Source: Bacteroidales bacterium
Lineage (GTDB): Bacteria; Bacteroidota; Bacteroidia; Bacteroidales; VadinHA17
NCBI GenBank assembly: GCA_013314865.1
Contig: JABUEV010000162.1
Location: forward strand, 1-6,121
Reading direction: 5' to 3'
Length of the DNA: 6,121 nucleotides
The notes beneath the pieces were generated by a model that worked only from the letters and a program-made list of their open reading frames with translations, had not been told where the DNA came from and searched no databases. Position numbers and translations under genes: made by a program. This document shows, one piece after another, positions 1-5,714 of this stretch (positions within the stretch are counted from its first letter, which is position 1; each line of letters begins with the position of its first letter).

Positions 1-1002
1 TAAAAAATTCCTGATTGCCGGATTATACAATTCTGTGCCAAGAACAGCAAATCCTGTAATAATCATAACAGCCCTGAAATTCATCTGGATTCCTGTAAGA
101 AATCCTTTCGAAAGAGCATTCTCTCCCGTCTCTGCTTTGGTAAACACAAATGCTGTTGCAAGAGTTATAAGCACAAACAAGGCCCAGAAACCAGGTTTTG
201 AAAGTCTTCGGAATGCCATTCTGTACCTCAGCGACCATGCTGTAACAATAATAACTATTGCCGGAACCCAGACATGCCATGAAGTCAAATTCAGAAGGAA
301 GAAAGAGCCAATCATAAGAAGAATGTTCGCAAAAAACCATACAAGGGAGTAGTCAAATTCTTGCCTGCGTGCGGCGGGCTGAGGGGAGCTCTGTTTATTA
401 ATCCGGGTTGTGGCTTCAAATGGTTTTTCTGTTGTCATTCTCCTGCCAACCCTGATACCGATGAATCCCGCAAACAAACCAAACAAAGCATAAACCACCA
501 GAAGGATGAGAATCGGCAGCCAGGTGATATCCGTCTGTATATTTAATTGCTTTCTTGCCATTCCAAGAAGATTTACATATACATCCACAATATTGGAGCC
601 ATAGAAGATTATGTAATTTGCAATTTTCTGGAAAAGATTCCATGACATTGCCAGCATGGCACCTGTGAGGTAGCCCGGAATTGTCCTTCCAAGCATCCTG
701 ACAGATATTTCGAGGAGCACTGATTCAGCGAATATTGCGATCATTGGTCCGAAAATTACTGCACTGGGAGACATAGTTTTCAGAAGAGCACATATAAGGC
801 CTGCCCTCCAGAAGATTCCCCTTTCCGGCCACGAATGACCAATCGATATCAATATTACAAGGCCAATGGCTGTCAGTATGTTTCCGCTGAAAGGAATTCG
901 CAGGTTATGCAGAAAACTCCCGAGAACAATCTCTGACGCAGCCCAGATTGTCCCTATAATTGAAGCCTTAACCCACTTTTCACTCAATTCATTGCTGTTC
1001 AT
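1..1002 (-). CDS. Polytopic membrane protein, possible ECF transporter S-T fusion (3' end outside window)
   Basis: The frame is open from an ATG at 1002 to the window edge: 334 codons with no stop, so the C-terminus is missing. The start overlaps the end of the DUF364 gene by 14 nt, so the two are probably cotranscribed and translationally coupled. Residues 11-190 are a block of hydrophobic helices (about 11-30, 40-55, 66-95, 108-134, 160-184), including a GPMIAIFAES stretch that recalls the membrane-embedded substrate-binding (S) components of energy-coupling-factor transporters. Residues 191-216 are a polar, Pro/Arg-rich linker. A second hydrophobic block follows (about 220-240, 243-258, 271-288, 300-323), where GFLTGIQMNFR and the later GTELYNPAIRNFL resemble an EcfT/CbiQ-type transmembrane component. 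I infer an S-like plus T-like fusion importing a small ligand, perhaps a metal or metal complex given the neighbour. The gene itself is certain. The family call is tentative, because the Ala-Arg-Gly coupling motifs of EcfT would lie beyond position 1. An unrelated multi-pass membrane protein is the alternative. Confidence 0.8.
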   Translation of the reverse strand, partial: MNSNELSEKWVKASIIGTIWAASEIVLGSFLHNLRIPFSGNILTAIGLVILISIGHSWPERGIFWRAGLICALLKTMSPSAVIFGPMIAIFAESVLLEISVRMLGRTIPGYLTGAMLAMSWNLFQKIANYIIFYGSNIVDVYVNLLGMARKQLNIQTDITWLPILILLVVYALFGLFAGFIGIRVGRRMTTEKPFEATTRINKQSSPQPAARRQEFDYSLVWFFANILLMIGSFFLLNLTSWHVWVPAIVIIVTAWSLRYRMAFRRLSKPGFWALFVLITLATAFVFTKAETGENALSKGFLTGIQMNFRAVMIITGFAVLGTELYNPAIRNFL

Positions 1003-1798
1003 GTCTCAAAATGCAGATTTTTTCAGCACAATACCTGAAAAGATGATATCCGGCCCCCCATTCTCCTGCGATCTGAAAAAGAAGTGCGGGATTTGTTATC
1101 CTTGTGGCGCCAATGATGCTTACGTTATATTTAAACAGTAAGTCGGGTATAATACTTCCGGAGGGTCCTGTTACAATAACTTTTGAACCCCTCGATACAT
1201 ATGCCAGCAGATCATCTATTGTATCATTTACCAGTGTCATGCCTGTGATGATAACTATATCCGATTCAGGAATTATCTTCTTAAATTCTTCAGCCGGAAC
1301 ATAAAATTTCTCCTGGCCTCCGGAAAGTGCTTTTTCATCCATTTCCAGCACCCTGAGTTTAGCTCCTGATTCCGCGATCCTGCCTATATAGGACTGGAAA
1401 GCTCCGACAAGTGTAATAGTTTTTCCCGGTTCGGGCCTTATAAGATCAATTGGATCAGTATTGCTCAGAATCCTGTAAGTCTGATCAGAAATAAGACGGG
1501 ATGAAATTGCATTCAAAACTGCTATCCTTAGAGTTGAAATTGCTCCTGATTCCCTGTTTGTCTCAAAAAGGTCCAAAACCCTCTGCCCCCTTATTTTAAG
1601 CGGAGTAAAATCCCCGAAATCTCTTTTGTCCTTTGAACAGCGGAAATTGTCTGTCATTGTTGAGGCAACACCGCAACTGTTGTCAGACAACCGGACCGCA
1701 GTGAGGAATATTCCTGACACAACCTCAACTATAGTGAGATCCTCAAGCATAGCCTTGTAGTTTTCTTTCAGCAGGCTAACAGTCTCCCGGAGTATCAT
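989..1798 (-). CDS. DUF4213/DUF364 putative heavy-metal-chelation protein
   Basis: This is a 269-aa soluble protein. An N-terminal DUF4213 (enolase-N-like) part spans about residues 5-95, with CGVAST at 42-47 and RIAVLNAISS at 91-100. The DUF364 Rossmann-like part spans about 125-255, with VGAFQSYIGR at 131-140, LEMDEKALSG at 151-160, the diagnostic TGMTLVNDT at 185-193 and GPSGS at 211-215. The family includes the structurally solved Dhaf_3308 of Desulfitobacterium hafniense, for which heavy-metal or metal-cofactor binding was proposed from the fold. No reaction is established. The length fits the family. I chose the ATG at 1798. The frame also allows a TTG at 1831 (11 residues longer), but that codon lies inside a perfect TAnnTTTG promoter box, so transcription should begin after it. 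The next gene overlaps the 3' end by 14 nt and encodes a possible transporter, which fits handling of an imported ligand. Family call firm, function inferred. Confidence 0.92.
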   Translation of the reverse strand: MILRETVSLLKENYKAMLEDLTIVEVVSGIFLTAVRLSDNSCGVASTMTDNFRCSKDKRDFGDFTPLKIRGQRVLDLFETNRESGAISTLRIAVLNAISSRLISDQTYRILSNTDPIDLIRPEPGKTITLVGAFQSYIGRIAESGAKLRVLEMDEKALSGGQEKFYVPAEEFKKIIPESDIVIITGMTLVNDTIDDLLAYVSRGSKVIVTGPSGSIIPDLLFKYNVSIIGATRITNPALLFQIAGEWGAGYHLFRYCAEKICILRHEQQ

Positions 1799-1828
1799 TT
1801 TCTGATCTTTGGTTAGGAACTCAAGTGA

Positions 1829-1836
1829 CAAATTTA
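1829..1836 (-). promoter_or_regulatory. Candidate -7 promoter box for the DUF364/transporter operon
   Basis: The minus strand reads TAAATTTG, an exact match to the Bacteroidota -7 consensus TAnnTTTG, 30 nt before the ATG at 1798. Transcription would start near 1822-1825. No clear TTTG -33 element is seen 19-21 bp upstream (the sequence there is around TTTACTGG), so this is one good half of a promoter in a gap with no other obvious candidate. Confidence 0.45.
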
Positions 1837-1863
1837 AAAAAGCAAATAACAGAAACCAGTAAA

Positions 1864-1907
1864 GTCAGCAGGTAATTATAATGACAAAATAAATTTCTGA
1901 TGCTGAC
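1864..1907. repeat. 7-bp inverted repeat in the gap between the SDR and DUF364 genes
   Basis: GTCAGCA (1864-1870) and TGCTGAC (1901-1907) are perfect inverted copies separated by 30 bp. They lie downstream of the SDR stop and about 30-70 bp upstream of the candidate -7 box for the DUF364 gene. Possible roles are a pair of operator half-sites or the base of a long hairpin ending the SDR transcript. No T-tract follows on the minus strand, so a classic terminator is unlikely. Chance occurrence is quite possible. Confidence 0.25.
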
Positions 1908-1974
1908 ATTTGATAGAATTATTTGCAGGAATATCAGCCCGGTTATAAGAGAATCTTTCGGTGACAGCTTATTA

Positions 1975-3399
1975 TCAGGCTCCTGCTATCTTTTTTATCA
2001 TTCCCCTGAATATAAAAAAATGCAGCGGGAGGATGGAATACCAGTATATTCTTCCCCACAATCCCAGAGGCCTGAAGGTTGCTGTCTGATGAAGAAAAAT
2101 ATTATTATCTATTCTGAATTCAAGCCATGCTTCTCCCGGCAGTTTCATTTCGGCATAAAGCAGAAGCCTTTTTTCACTCCTGTCTGCTATCAGAACACGC
2201 CAGAAATCAAGAGCCTCTCCTGATGAGATGTCGGTTTTACTTCTTCGTCCCCTCCTTAGACCGACTCCCCCGAAAAGCTTGTCTATAAAACCCCGTATGC
2301 CCCATAACCAGTTACCGTAATACCACCCTCTTTCTCCGCCTATTGACCATATATTTTCAAGTACTCTGTCAGGATCGTTTATTTTTATTTTCCTGATATC
2401 ACGGTAACATCCATATACCGGAACTTCTGCATATTTAGACAAGCCTTCGCTCAGTTTCCCTGACAACAATGCATCTTTCCAGCTCGACACCACCTGGTTA
2501 AGCTCAACCTTTTCAAATGCTTCACGGATGGCATCCTCATAGGTTAACAGATTTATTCCCAGCAACGCAGTGAGGTTGTTTGGCCTGCAAACGACCTTAA
2601 CCTTCATGCTGTCGACAAGGTTCTGAGCCAGCGGGTAGGATGTGGAAGTGATAAAATAAAGCCAGTAAGAAGAGAGTTTTGGAGTCATTACAGGCACAAT
2701 TCCGATATATCTCTTTAGCCCTCTTACTTTGGCATAGCCTAACAGCATTTGTTTATAGGTCAGAATATCCGGTCCACCTATGTCAAAACTGTTATTAAAT
2801 GTTTCTGCTCTAAGCAGAACACCTGCAAGAAACTCAATCACATTCCTGATTGCTATTGGCTGTGATGGGGTATTCAACCATTTTGGAGCAATCATTACAG
2901 GAAGTTTCTCGACAAGGTCACGGATTATTTCAAATGAGGCACTGCCTGATCCGATAATAATTCCTGCTCTTAAGGTTGTAAGAGGATATCTTCCGGAGGC
3001 AAGGATTTCTTCAACATTTTTTCTGCTTGCAAGGTGTTTTGAAAGCTTTTCCTCATTCACAATTCCGCTCAGATATATCACCTGCTTAACATTTGTCCTT
3101 TCTATAGCCGTTTTGAAATTCAATGCTGACAATTCCTCCATTTTTTCAAACTCCCTTGTTGTATGGGCCATTGAATGGATAAGATAATAGGCAGCGTCAA
3201 TGTCAGGAGGAATAATGCTCAGAGACTCTTTATTAAGAAAGTCTGCTTCTATTACAGTAATTTTTGAAGAATTGAATTTAGAATTATTGAACCTTAGGCG
3301 GTCCCTGACACAACAAATTACTTCGTGTCCTTGATCAAGAAGAACCGGCAGTAATCTCTGTGCAATATATCCAGTGGCACCGGTAAGAAGGATTCTCAT
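1975..3399 (-). CDS. Atypical SDR NAD(P)-binding protein with C-terminal DUF2867 (YbjT-like)
   Basis: This 474-aa protein matches E. coli YbjT-type proteins in size and layout. The N-terminal Rossmann domain opens with a nucleotide-binding loop TGATGYIA (residues 6-13, pattern GxxGxxA), followed by an acidic EADF at 51-54 after strand 3, as in NmrA/NDUFA9-like atypical SDRs. AAYYLIHSM at 69-77, VIYLSGIV at 107-114 and LRAGIIIGSGS at 143-153 are typical core strands. I see no canonical YxxxK catalytic pair, so it may bind rather than turn over a substrate. About residues 330-474 form DUF2867, with GWYYGNWLWGIRG at 358-370 and a hallmark ending with HQTATFRPLGLWGR at 437-450 and YWYSILPLHFFIFRGM at 452-467. 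The hydrophobic, aromatic C-terminus suggests membrane contact. The start is the first ATG after a candidate promoter. It appears to be monocistronic. The physiological substrate is unknown. Family call firm. Confidence 0.93.
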   Translation of the reverse strand: MRILLTGATGYIAQRLLPVLLDQGHEVICCVRDRLRFNNSKFNSSKITVIEADFLNKESLSIIPPDIDAAYYLIHSMAHTTREFEKMEELSALNFKTAIERTNVKQVIYLSGIVNEEKLSKHLASRKNVEEILASGRYPLTTLRAGIIIGSGSASFEIIRDLVEKLPVMIAPKWLNTPSQPIAIRNVIEFLAGVLLRAETFNNSFDIGGPDILTYKQMLLGYAKVRGLKRYIGIVPVMTPKLSSYWLYFITSTSYPLAQNLVDSMKVKVVCRPNNLTALLGINLLTYEDAIREAFEKVELNQVVSSWKDALLSGKLSEGLSKYAEVPVYGCYRDIRKIKINDPDRVLENIWSIGGERGWYYGNWLWGIRGFIDKLFGGVGLRRGRRSKTDISSGEALDFWRVLIADRSEKRLLLYAEMKLPGEAWLEFRIDNNIFLHQTATFRPLGLWGRIYWYSILPLHFFIFRGMIKKIAGA

Positions 3400-3431
3400 A
3401 GGAACTGCTTTAGGGTGAAGTTTTTAATCCA

Positions 3432-3464
3432 TTAATATAAAGGGCAGTAAAATAAAACGGCAAA
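3432..3464 (-). promoter_or_regulatory. Candidate Bacteroidota promoter of the SDR/DUF2867 gene
   Basis: On the minus strand a TTTG (-33, positions 3461-3464) is followed after 21 bp by TATATTAA (positions 3432-3439), which matches the TAnnTT part of the -7 consensus. The predicted transcription start is near 3425, giving a leader of about 25 nt before the ATG at 3399. Spacing is right, but the -7 box is imperfect. Confidence 0.35.
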
Positions 3465-3474
3465 CTGACTCATT

Positions 3475-3488
3475 CCAAATACGTTTGG
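3475..3488. promoter_or_regulatory. Short palindrome in the divergent intergenic region, possible operator
   Basis: CCAAATACGTTTGG has perfect 5-bp inverted arms around TACG. It lies in the 126-bp space between the minus-strand SDR gene and the plus-strand 50-codon ORF, just upstream of the -33 element proposed for the SDR gene, where a regulator of either or both genes could bind. A 5-bp arm can arise by chance. Confidence 0.22.
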
Positions 3489-3525
3489 TACCATTTCCCA
3501 GTCAAAGGCGTCAATTTAGATTGTT

Positions 3526-3678
3526 ATGAACCCCTGCCCTGTGGAAGGCCAGCTTCTGTTTATGGAACGGAAATTGCCTGAAAAAAAGGGTCTCTTCCAC
3601 GATGAAGACAATTCCCGGAAATTTGCTGAAGGGAGAAAGTTCAAAGAGCTGATGAGGGAATACTATCCCGGCTGTTGA
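3526..3678 (+). CDS. Small hypothetical protein, 50 aa
   Basis: ATG at 3526, stop TGA at 3676-3678, with an in-frame TAG at 3517-3519, so the ORF cannot extend upstream. The product is highly charged and soluble: MNPCPVEG at the start, LFMERKLPEKKGLFHDED in the middle, a KFAEGRKFKELMREYYPG-type basic/amphipathic stretch, and Cys as the last residue. Cys occurs only at positions 4 and 50. The codons look like real coding sequence, with roughly half ending in G or C against AT-rich spacers, and no competing minus-strand ORF fills the gap. It is divergent from the SDR gene and convergent with the lipoprotein gene, and a possible terminator follows. I recognise no family. It could instead be the remnant of a longer gene or a chance ORF. 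No clear ribosome binding site is visible, which is normal for this phylum. Confidence 0.5.
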   Translation: MNPCPVEGQLLFMERKLPEKKGLFHDEDNSRKFAEGRKFKELMREYYPGC

Positions 3679-3679
3679 C

Positions 3680-3720
3680 ATTGCGATTAATGAATTGTTT
3701 ATTCAGCAAGCAATTTTTTT
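3680..3720 (+). terminator. Possible intrinsic terminator of the 50-codon ORF
   Basis: Directly after the TGA, ATTGC (3680-3684) pairs with GCAAT (3710-3714), and inside it TGAAT (3691-3695) pairs with ATTCA (3701-3705) around a TGTTT loop. The T-run extends to 3720. The stem is AT-rich and interrupted by an internal loop, so it is weak. It overlaps the last codons of the convergent lipoprotein gene. Confidence 0.35.
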
Positions 3721-4304
3721 ACGGGGTTGAATTTTGATCCTTTGAACCTGAAGGTTGCCGGAACGGGCCCAAAATAAAATCTTGCCAGGAATTCTCCGGT
3801 ATTTTTGATTTCTGAAGTCATTTCAGGCGTAAGGCTAAACTTAAATTTATCATCTATCCAGATTCTTTCATCCATGTCGGCAAGCACTCCGGCAGAAGAC
3901 CCTGTGCTGTCGGCCCCTGCAAAGGTCTGGAAAGCCGCACTGCTTCTTGACTTATATTCTGAAATGATATTGGAGAGACTGATTTCAAAGGACCTGGCTC
4001 CTGCTTTCAGATATCCTTTGTCTTCAATTCTGAAACTTCTTGTTGATCTTGAGACTACAAAATAAGCATTGGTATTATTTTTCCCCCCGGAGATTTCTCT
4101 TTCAAAGACCACATAAGCGCTGTTTATCTCGGTTCTTCTCTCAACCGGGCGCAGATTGACCCTGGCAATCAGCTTCCTGCTGTTTTTGAATTCGTCATCA
4201 AATTTCTGGAAACGGCTGTAATACATAGTTATGCACCCTGTCGACAGAGACAGAACAATTATCAGCATTAACAGCCTGGCAGGTTTCATAGTATTCAGAC
4301 TCAT
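3699..4304 (-). CDS. Putative lipoprotein of unknown function
   Basis: This 201-aa protein has a type II signal peptide: basic n-region with K7 and R10, hydrophobic core LLMLIIVLSL, and lipobox L-S-T-G-C with the lipidated cysteine at residue 24. No acidic or lysine-rich surface-export signal follows the cysteine (next residues ITMYYS), so the mature protein probably faces the periplasm, most likely on the outer membrane. The rest is polar with alternating beta-like stretches (for example SAYVVFEREISGG, NAYFVVSRSTRSFRI, EFLARFYFGPVPATFRF) and looks like a small beta-rich domain. I recognise no family or catalytic motif. Met6 (ATG at 4289) would also give a good signal peptide; I kept the first ATG because an A-rich stretch precedes it. 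It has its own candidate promoter and no close downstream partner, so it is probably monocistronic. Confidence 0.85.
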   Translation of the reverse strand: MSLNTMKPARLLMLIIVLSLSTGCITMYYSRFQKFDDEFKNSRKLIARVNLRPVERRTEINSAYVVFEREISGGKNNTNAYFVVSRSTRSFRIEDKGYLKAGARSFEISLSNIISEYKSRSSAAFQTFAGADSTGSSAGVLADMDERIWIDDKFKFSLTPEMTSEIKNTGEFLARFYFGPVPATFRFKGSKFNPVKKLLAE

Positions 4305-4321
4305 TTTGCTTTTGGCGATTT

Positions 4322-4353
4322 AAATTTTACAGATCAAATTCCTTGGGCACAAA
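4322..4353 (-). promoter_or_regulatory. Candidate promoter of the lipoprotein gene
   Basis: On the minus strand TTTG (positions 4350-4353) is followed after 20 bp by TAAAATTT (4322-4329), a partial match to TAnnTTTG. Transcription would begin near 4315, just before the ATG at 4304 and about 26 nt before the alternative ATG at 4289. The short leader with the first ATG slightly favours the second. Confidence 0.33.
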
Positions 4354-4386
4354 AGAATTAAAAGTACTTGCCACAATGAGACAAGG

Positions 4387-4641
4387 TCATTCTGTTTTTT
4401 CAGGTTGATTTTCCGGGCATTCTTCCTTTTTATTCTTTTTTGAAAAGGCTTTTGCAGTAAAGTAACCAATTATGAATGAAATAGCAATAATTATAATCAG
4501 CGGCAGATTAAAGCCGAATACCAGAAATCTTACTCTGGCAGCCTGGAGATTCTGACCTATGAAGATCAACATGATTGCAATAAGAATGATGTCTATTATC
4601 ATTCCGGGAGTCAGGTTAATTTTATCGGAAATCTTTGTCAT
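4387..4641 (-). CDS. LapA-domain small membrane protein
   Basis: This 84-aa protein has two transmembrane helices (about 14-30 and 46-64) joined by a short loop. It shows the typical LapA/DUF1049 pattern: a first helix ending in FIGQN, a V-R-F-L-V-F-G-F turn (residues 37-44), then LPLIIIIAISFIIGY (46-60) and a basic cytoplasmic segment (KAFSKKNKKEE). In E. coli the family member LapA (YciS) works with LapB in control of lipopolysaccharide synthesis. Many other bacteria carry stand-alone LapA-domain proteins of unknown role, and no lapB-like TPR gene is visible here, so I do not transfer that function or the symbol. Its ATG overlaps the stop of the upstream 8-TM gene as ATGA, which implies translational coupling and possibly a joint complex in the inner membrane. 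The acidic C-terminal tail (EECPENQPEKTE) is probably disordered. Confidence 0.85.
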   Translation of the reverse strand: MTKISDKINLTPGMIIDIILIAIMLIFIGQNLQAARVRFLVFGFNLPLIIIIAISFIIGYFTAKAFSKKNKKEECPENQPEKTE

Positions 4642-5519
4642 TTCATTAATTGTTTATCCCTTATTCTGTAACTTCTGAAGATAAATAAAAATCCCGAGAA
4701 AATAATGATTGCCAGAACAAGAAAAACGATCAAATCGCGCATCATAAATGTCGGATCCTTTTTAATAAGCATTATAAATCCCATTGCATTCACTGCAATT
4801 ATCATTGTCATAAAGAAACCATAAAACAGAAACTGGATTCTGAATGAACTGCCGGGTCTGGTCCATAATAGGTAGACACTGATAATTCCCAGAGGAACGG
4901 TGAATCCCAGATCGAAAGTCCTAACAAGCCAGAAAGCTGTAGGTGCAATATCATATCCGCGGGTTGTGCCTGTGGAAATCACTTCCAGTATCTCTTTAAT
5001 CCACATTGATGCAAAAATCAGCAGTAAAAGCAGTAGGAAAAAAGTATAAATCACCAGGCCTTTTCTGCTGAATTCTGCTTTTGTATCTGAAGGTAAAAGC
5101 GTAAGTGAATAAAGGAGTATTATCAGAGATGAAATCAGAATGAAAAGAAACCAGAAAGTATATTGTTCGTTATTGCCGCTGTATTGAGATGAACTCCATT
5201 CCCAGCCTATGGTATAACTGAGGGCATAGTAAATAAGATAGAGCGGGGTTATAATCAGAAGATAACCTGCCGCCGGCTTTCTGAAAATAAGTGAAATCGC
5301 GCCTGCAATTAGTACCGGACTGAGAAGGAACATGTTCACTATATCCTGCGCTATCAGCTGGTTGTTTATTACTTCTGCTGTTTTGTAGCGGATGTTATTG
5401 AGAAACAATGGCCCCTGCACTGCAAGATATATCAGTATCAGGGCTGAGGCTAATGCCAGTACGGCTACAAAAATTCTTTCAAAGCGGAATATGGAATTAC
5501 TTTCTTCTGTATTATTCAT
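4638..5519 (-). CDS. Eight-helix integral membrane protein of unknown function
   Basis: This 293-aa protein has about eight predicted helices: roughly residues 14-35, 60-79, 84-105, 120-142, 154-174, 200-219, 227-251 and 262-282. There is no signal peptide beyond the first helix. A loop after helix 1 (NNIRYKTAEVINNQLIAQDIVNMFLLSP) and polar WEWSSSQYSGNNEQY between helices 3 and 4 are the main extramembrane parts, with no catalytic or metal motif I can name. The C-terminus is basic (RSYRIRDKQLMK). It is the first gene of a two-gene unit: its TGA overlaps the ATG of the LapA-domain gene by 4 bp. It is preceded by a 195-bp gap with a perfect -7 box, so the pair is probably transcribed from there. 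I do not recognise the family. The start is the first ATG about 30 nt after that box. Confidence 0.88.
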   Translation of the reverse strand: MNNTEESNSIFRFERIFVAVLALASALILIYLAVQGPLFLNNIRYKTAEVINNQLIAQDIVNMFLLSPVLIAGAISLIFRKPAAGYLLIITPLYLIYYALSYTIGWEWSSSQYSGNNEQYTFWFLFILISSLIILLYSLTLLPSDTKAEFSRKGLVIYTFFLLLLLLIFASMWIKEILEVISTGTTRGYDIAPTAFWLVRTFDLGFTVPLGIISVYLLWTRPGSSFRIQFLFYGFFMTMIIAVNAMGFIMLIKKDPTFMMRDLIVFLVLAIIIFSGFLFIFRSYRIRDKQLMK

Positions 5520-5548
5520 TTTTTAAGATTGCAGTTAAAAATATTTTA

Positions 5549-5556
5549 CAAAATTA
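5549..5556 (-). promoter_or_regulatory. Candidate -7 promoter box for the 8-TM/LapA operon
   Basis: The minus strand reads TAATTTTG, an exact fit to TAnnTTTG, 29 nt before the ATG at 5519. Predicted transcription start is near 5542. No TTTG is visible 19-21 bp upstream, so the -33 element is weak or absent. Confidence 0.42.
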
Positions 5557-5626
5557 AAGCTTTGAGTTTAGAGTCAGTATTTTCGGGTAATATTTAAGTT
5601 CAGCCGGGGGATATCTTAATTTAGAT

Positions 5627-5641
5627 GACTGAAAGTCAGTC
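5627..5641. repeat. Perfect 6-bp hairpin in the gap between the ankyrin and 8-TM genes
   Basis: GACTGA (5627-5632) and TCAGTC (5636-5641) form a stem with a 3-nt loop AAG, extendable by a wobble and an A-T pair. On the minus strand no T-run follows directly, so it is a poor intrinsic terminator for the ankyrin gene. It lies about 70 bp upstream of the candidate -7 box and could be an operator. The rest of this 195-bp gap is AT-rich with no ORF that looks real. Confidence 0.3.
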
Positions 5642-5714
5642 GTACAGCCTTATTTTTCCTGAATGTTAATTTAAATTCTGTTCTTGTTTGGCAAAAATAA
5701 TGCTATCAATGCAA

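Noticed and set aside
23..643. Two Cys/Trp-rich minus-strand ORFs (23-340 and 416-643)
   Set aside because: They lie out of frame within the continuous 334-codon membrane protein frame (1-1002), which has clean hydrophobic helices and no stops. Their composition is typical of shadow translation.
35..1304. Plus-strand ORFs at 35-352, 361-546, 866-1141 and 1104-1304
   Set aside because: They are antisense to the membrane protein and DUF364 genes, both well supported, and show no family resemblance.
1799..1831. TTG start extending the DUF364 protein by 11 residues
   Set aside because: The TTG is part of a perfect -7 box, and an ATG follows 33 nt later at the normal family start.
1900..3187. 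Plus-strand ORFs at 1900-2223 and 2780-3187
   Set aside because: Both are antisense to the SDR/DUF2867 gene or its 3' end, which is recognised over its whole length.
3805..4065. Plus-strand ORF of 86 codons
   Set aside because: Antisense to the lipoprotein gene, which has a convincing signal peptide and lipobox.
5594..5619. TTAAG/CTTAA inverted repeat with 16-nt loop
   Set aside because: Five AT-rich bases per arm are expected by chance in such a spacer, and no T-tract or promoter position supports a role.
5627..5656. Hairpin 5627-5641 plus TTATTTTT as a plus-strand terminator
   Set aside because: The T-rich stretch begins about 8 nt after the stem and no plus-strand gene lies upstream to be terminated.
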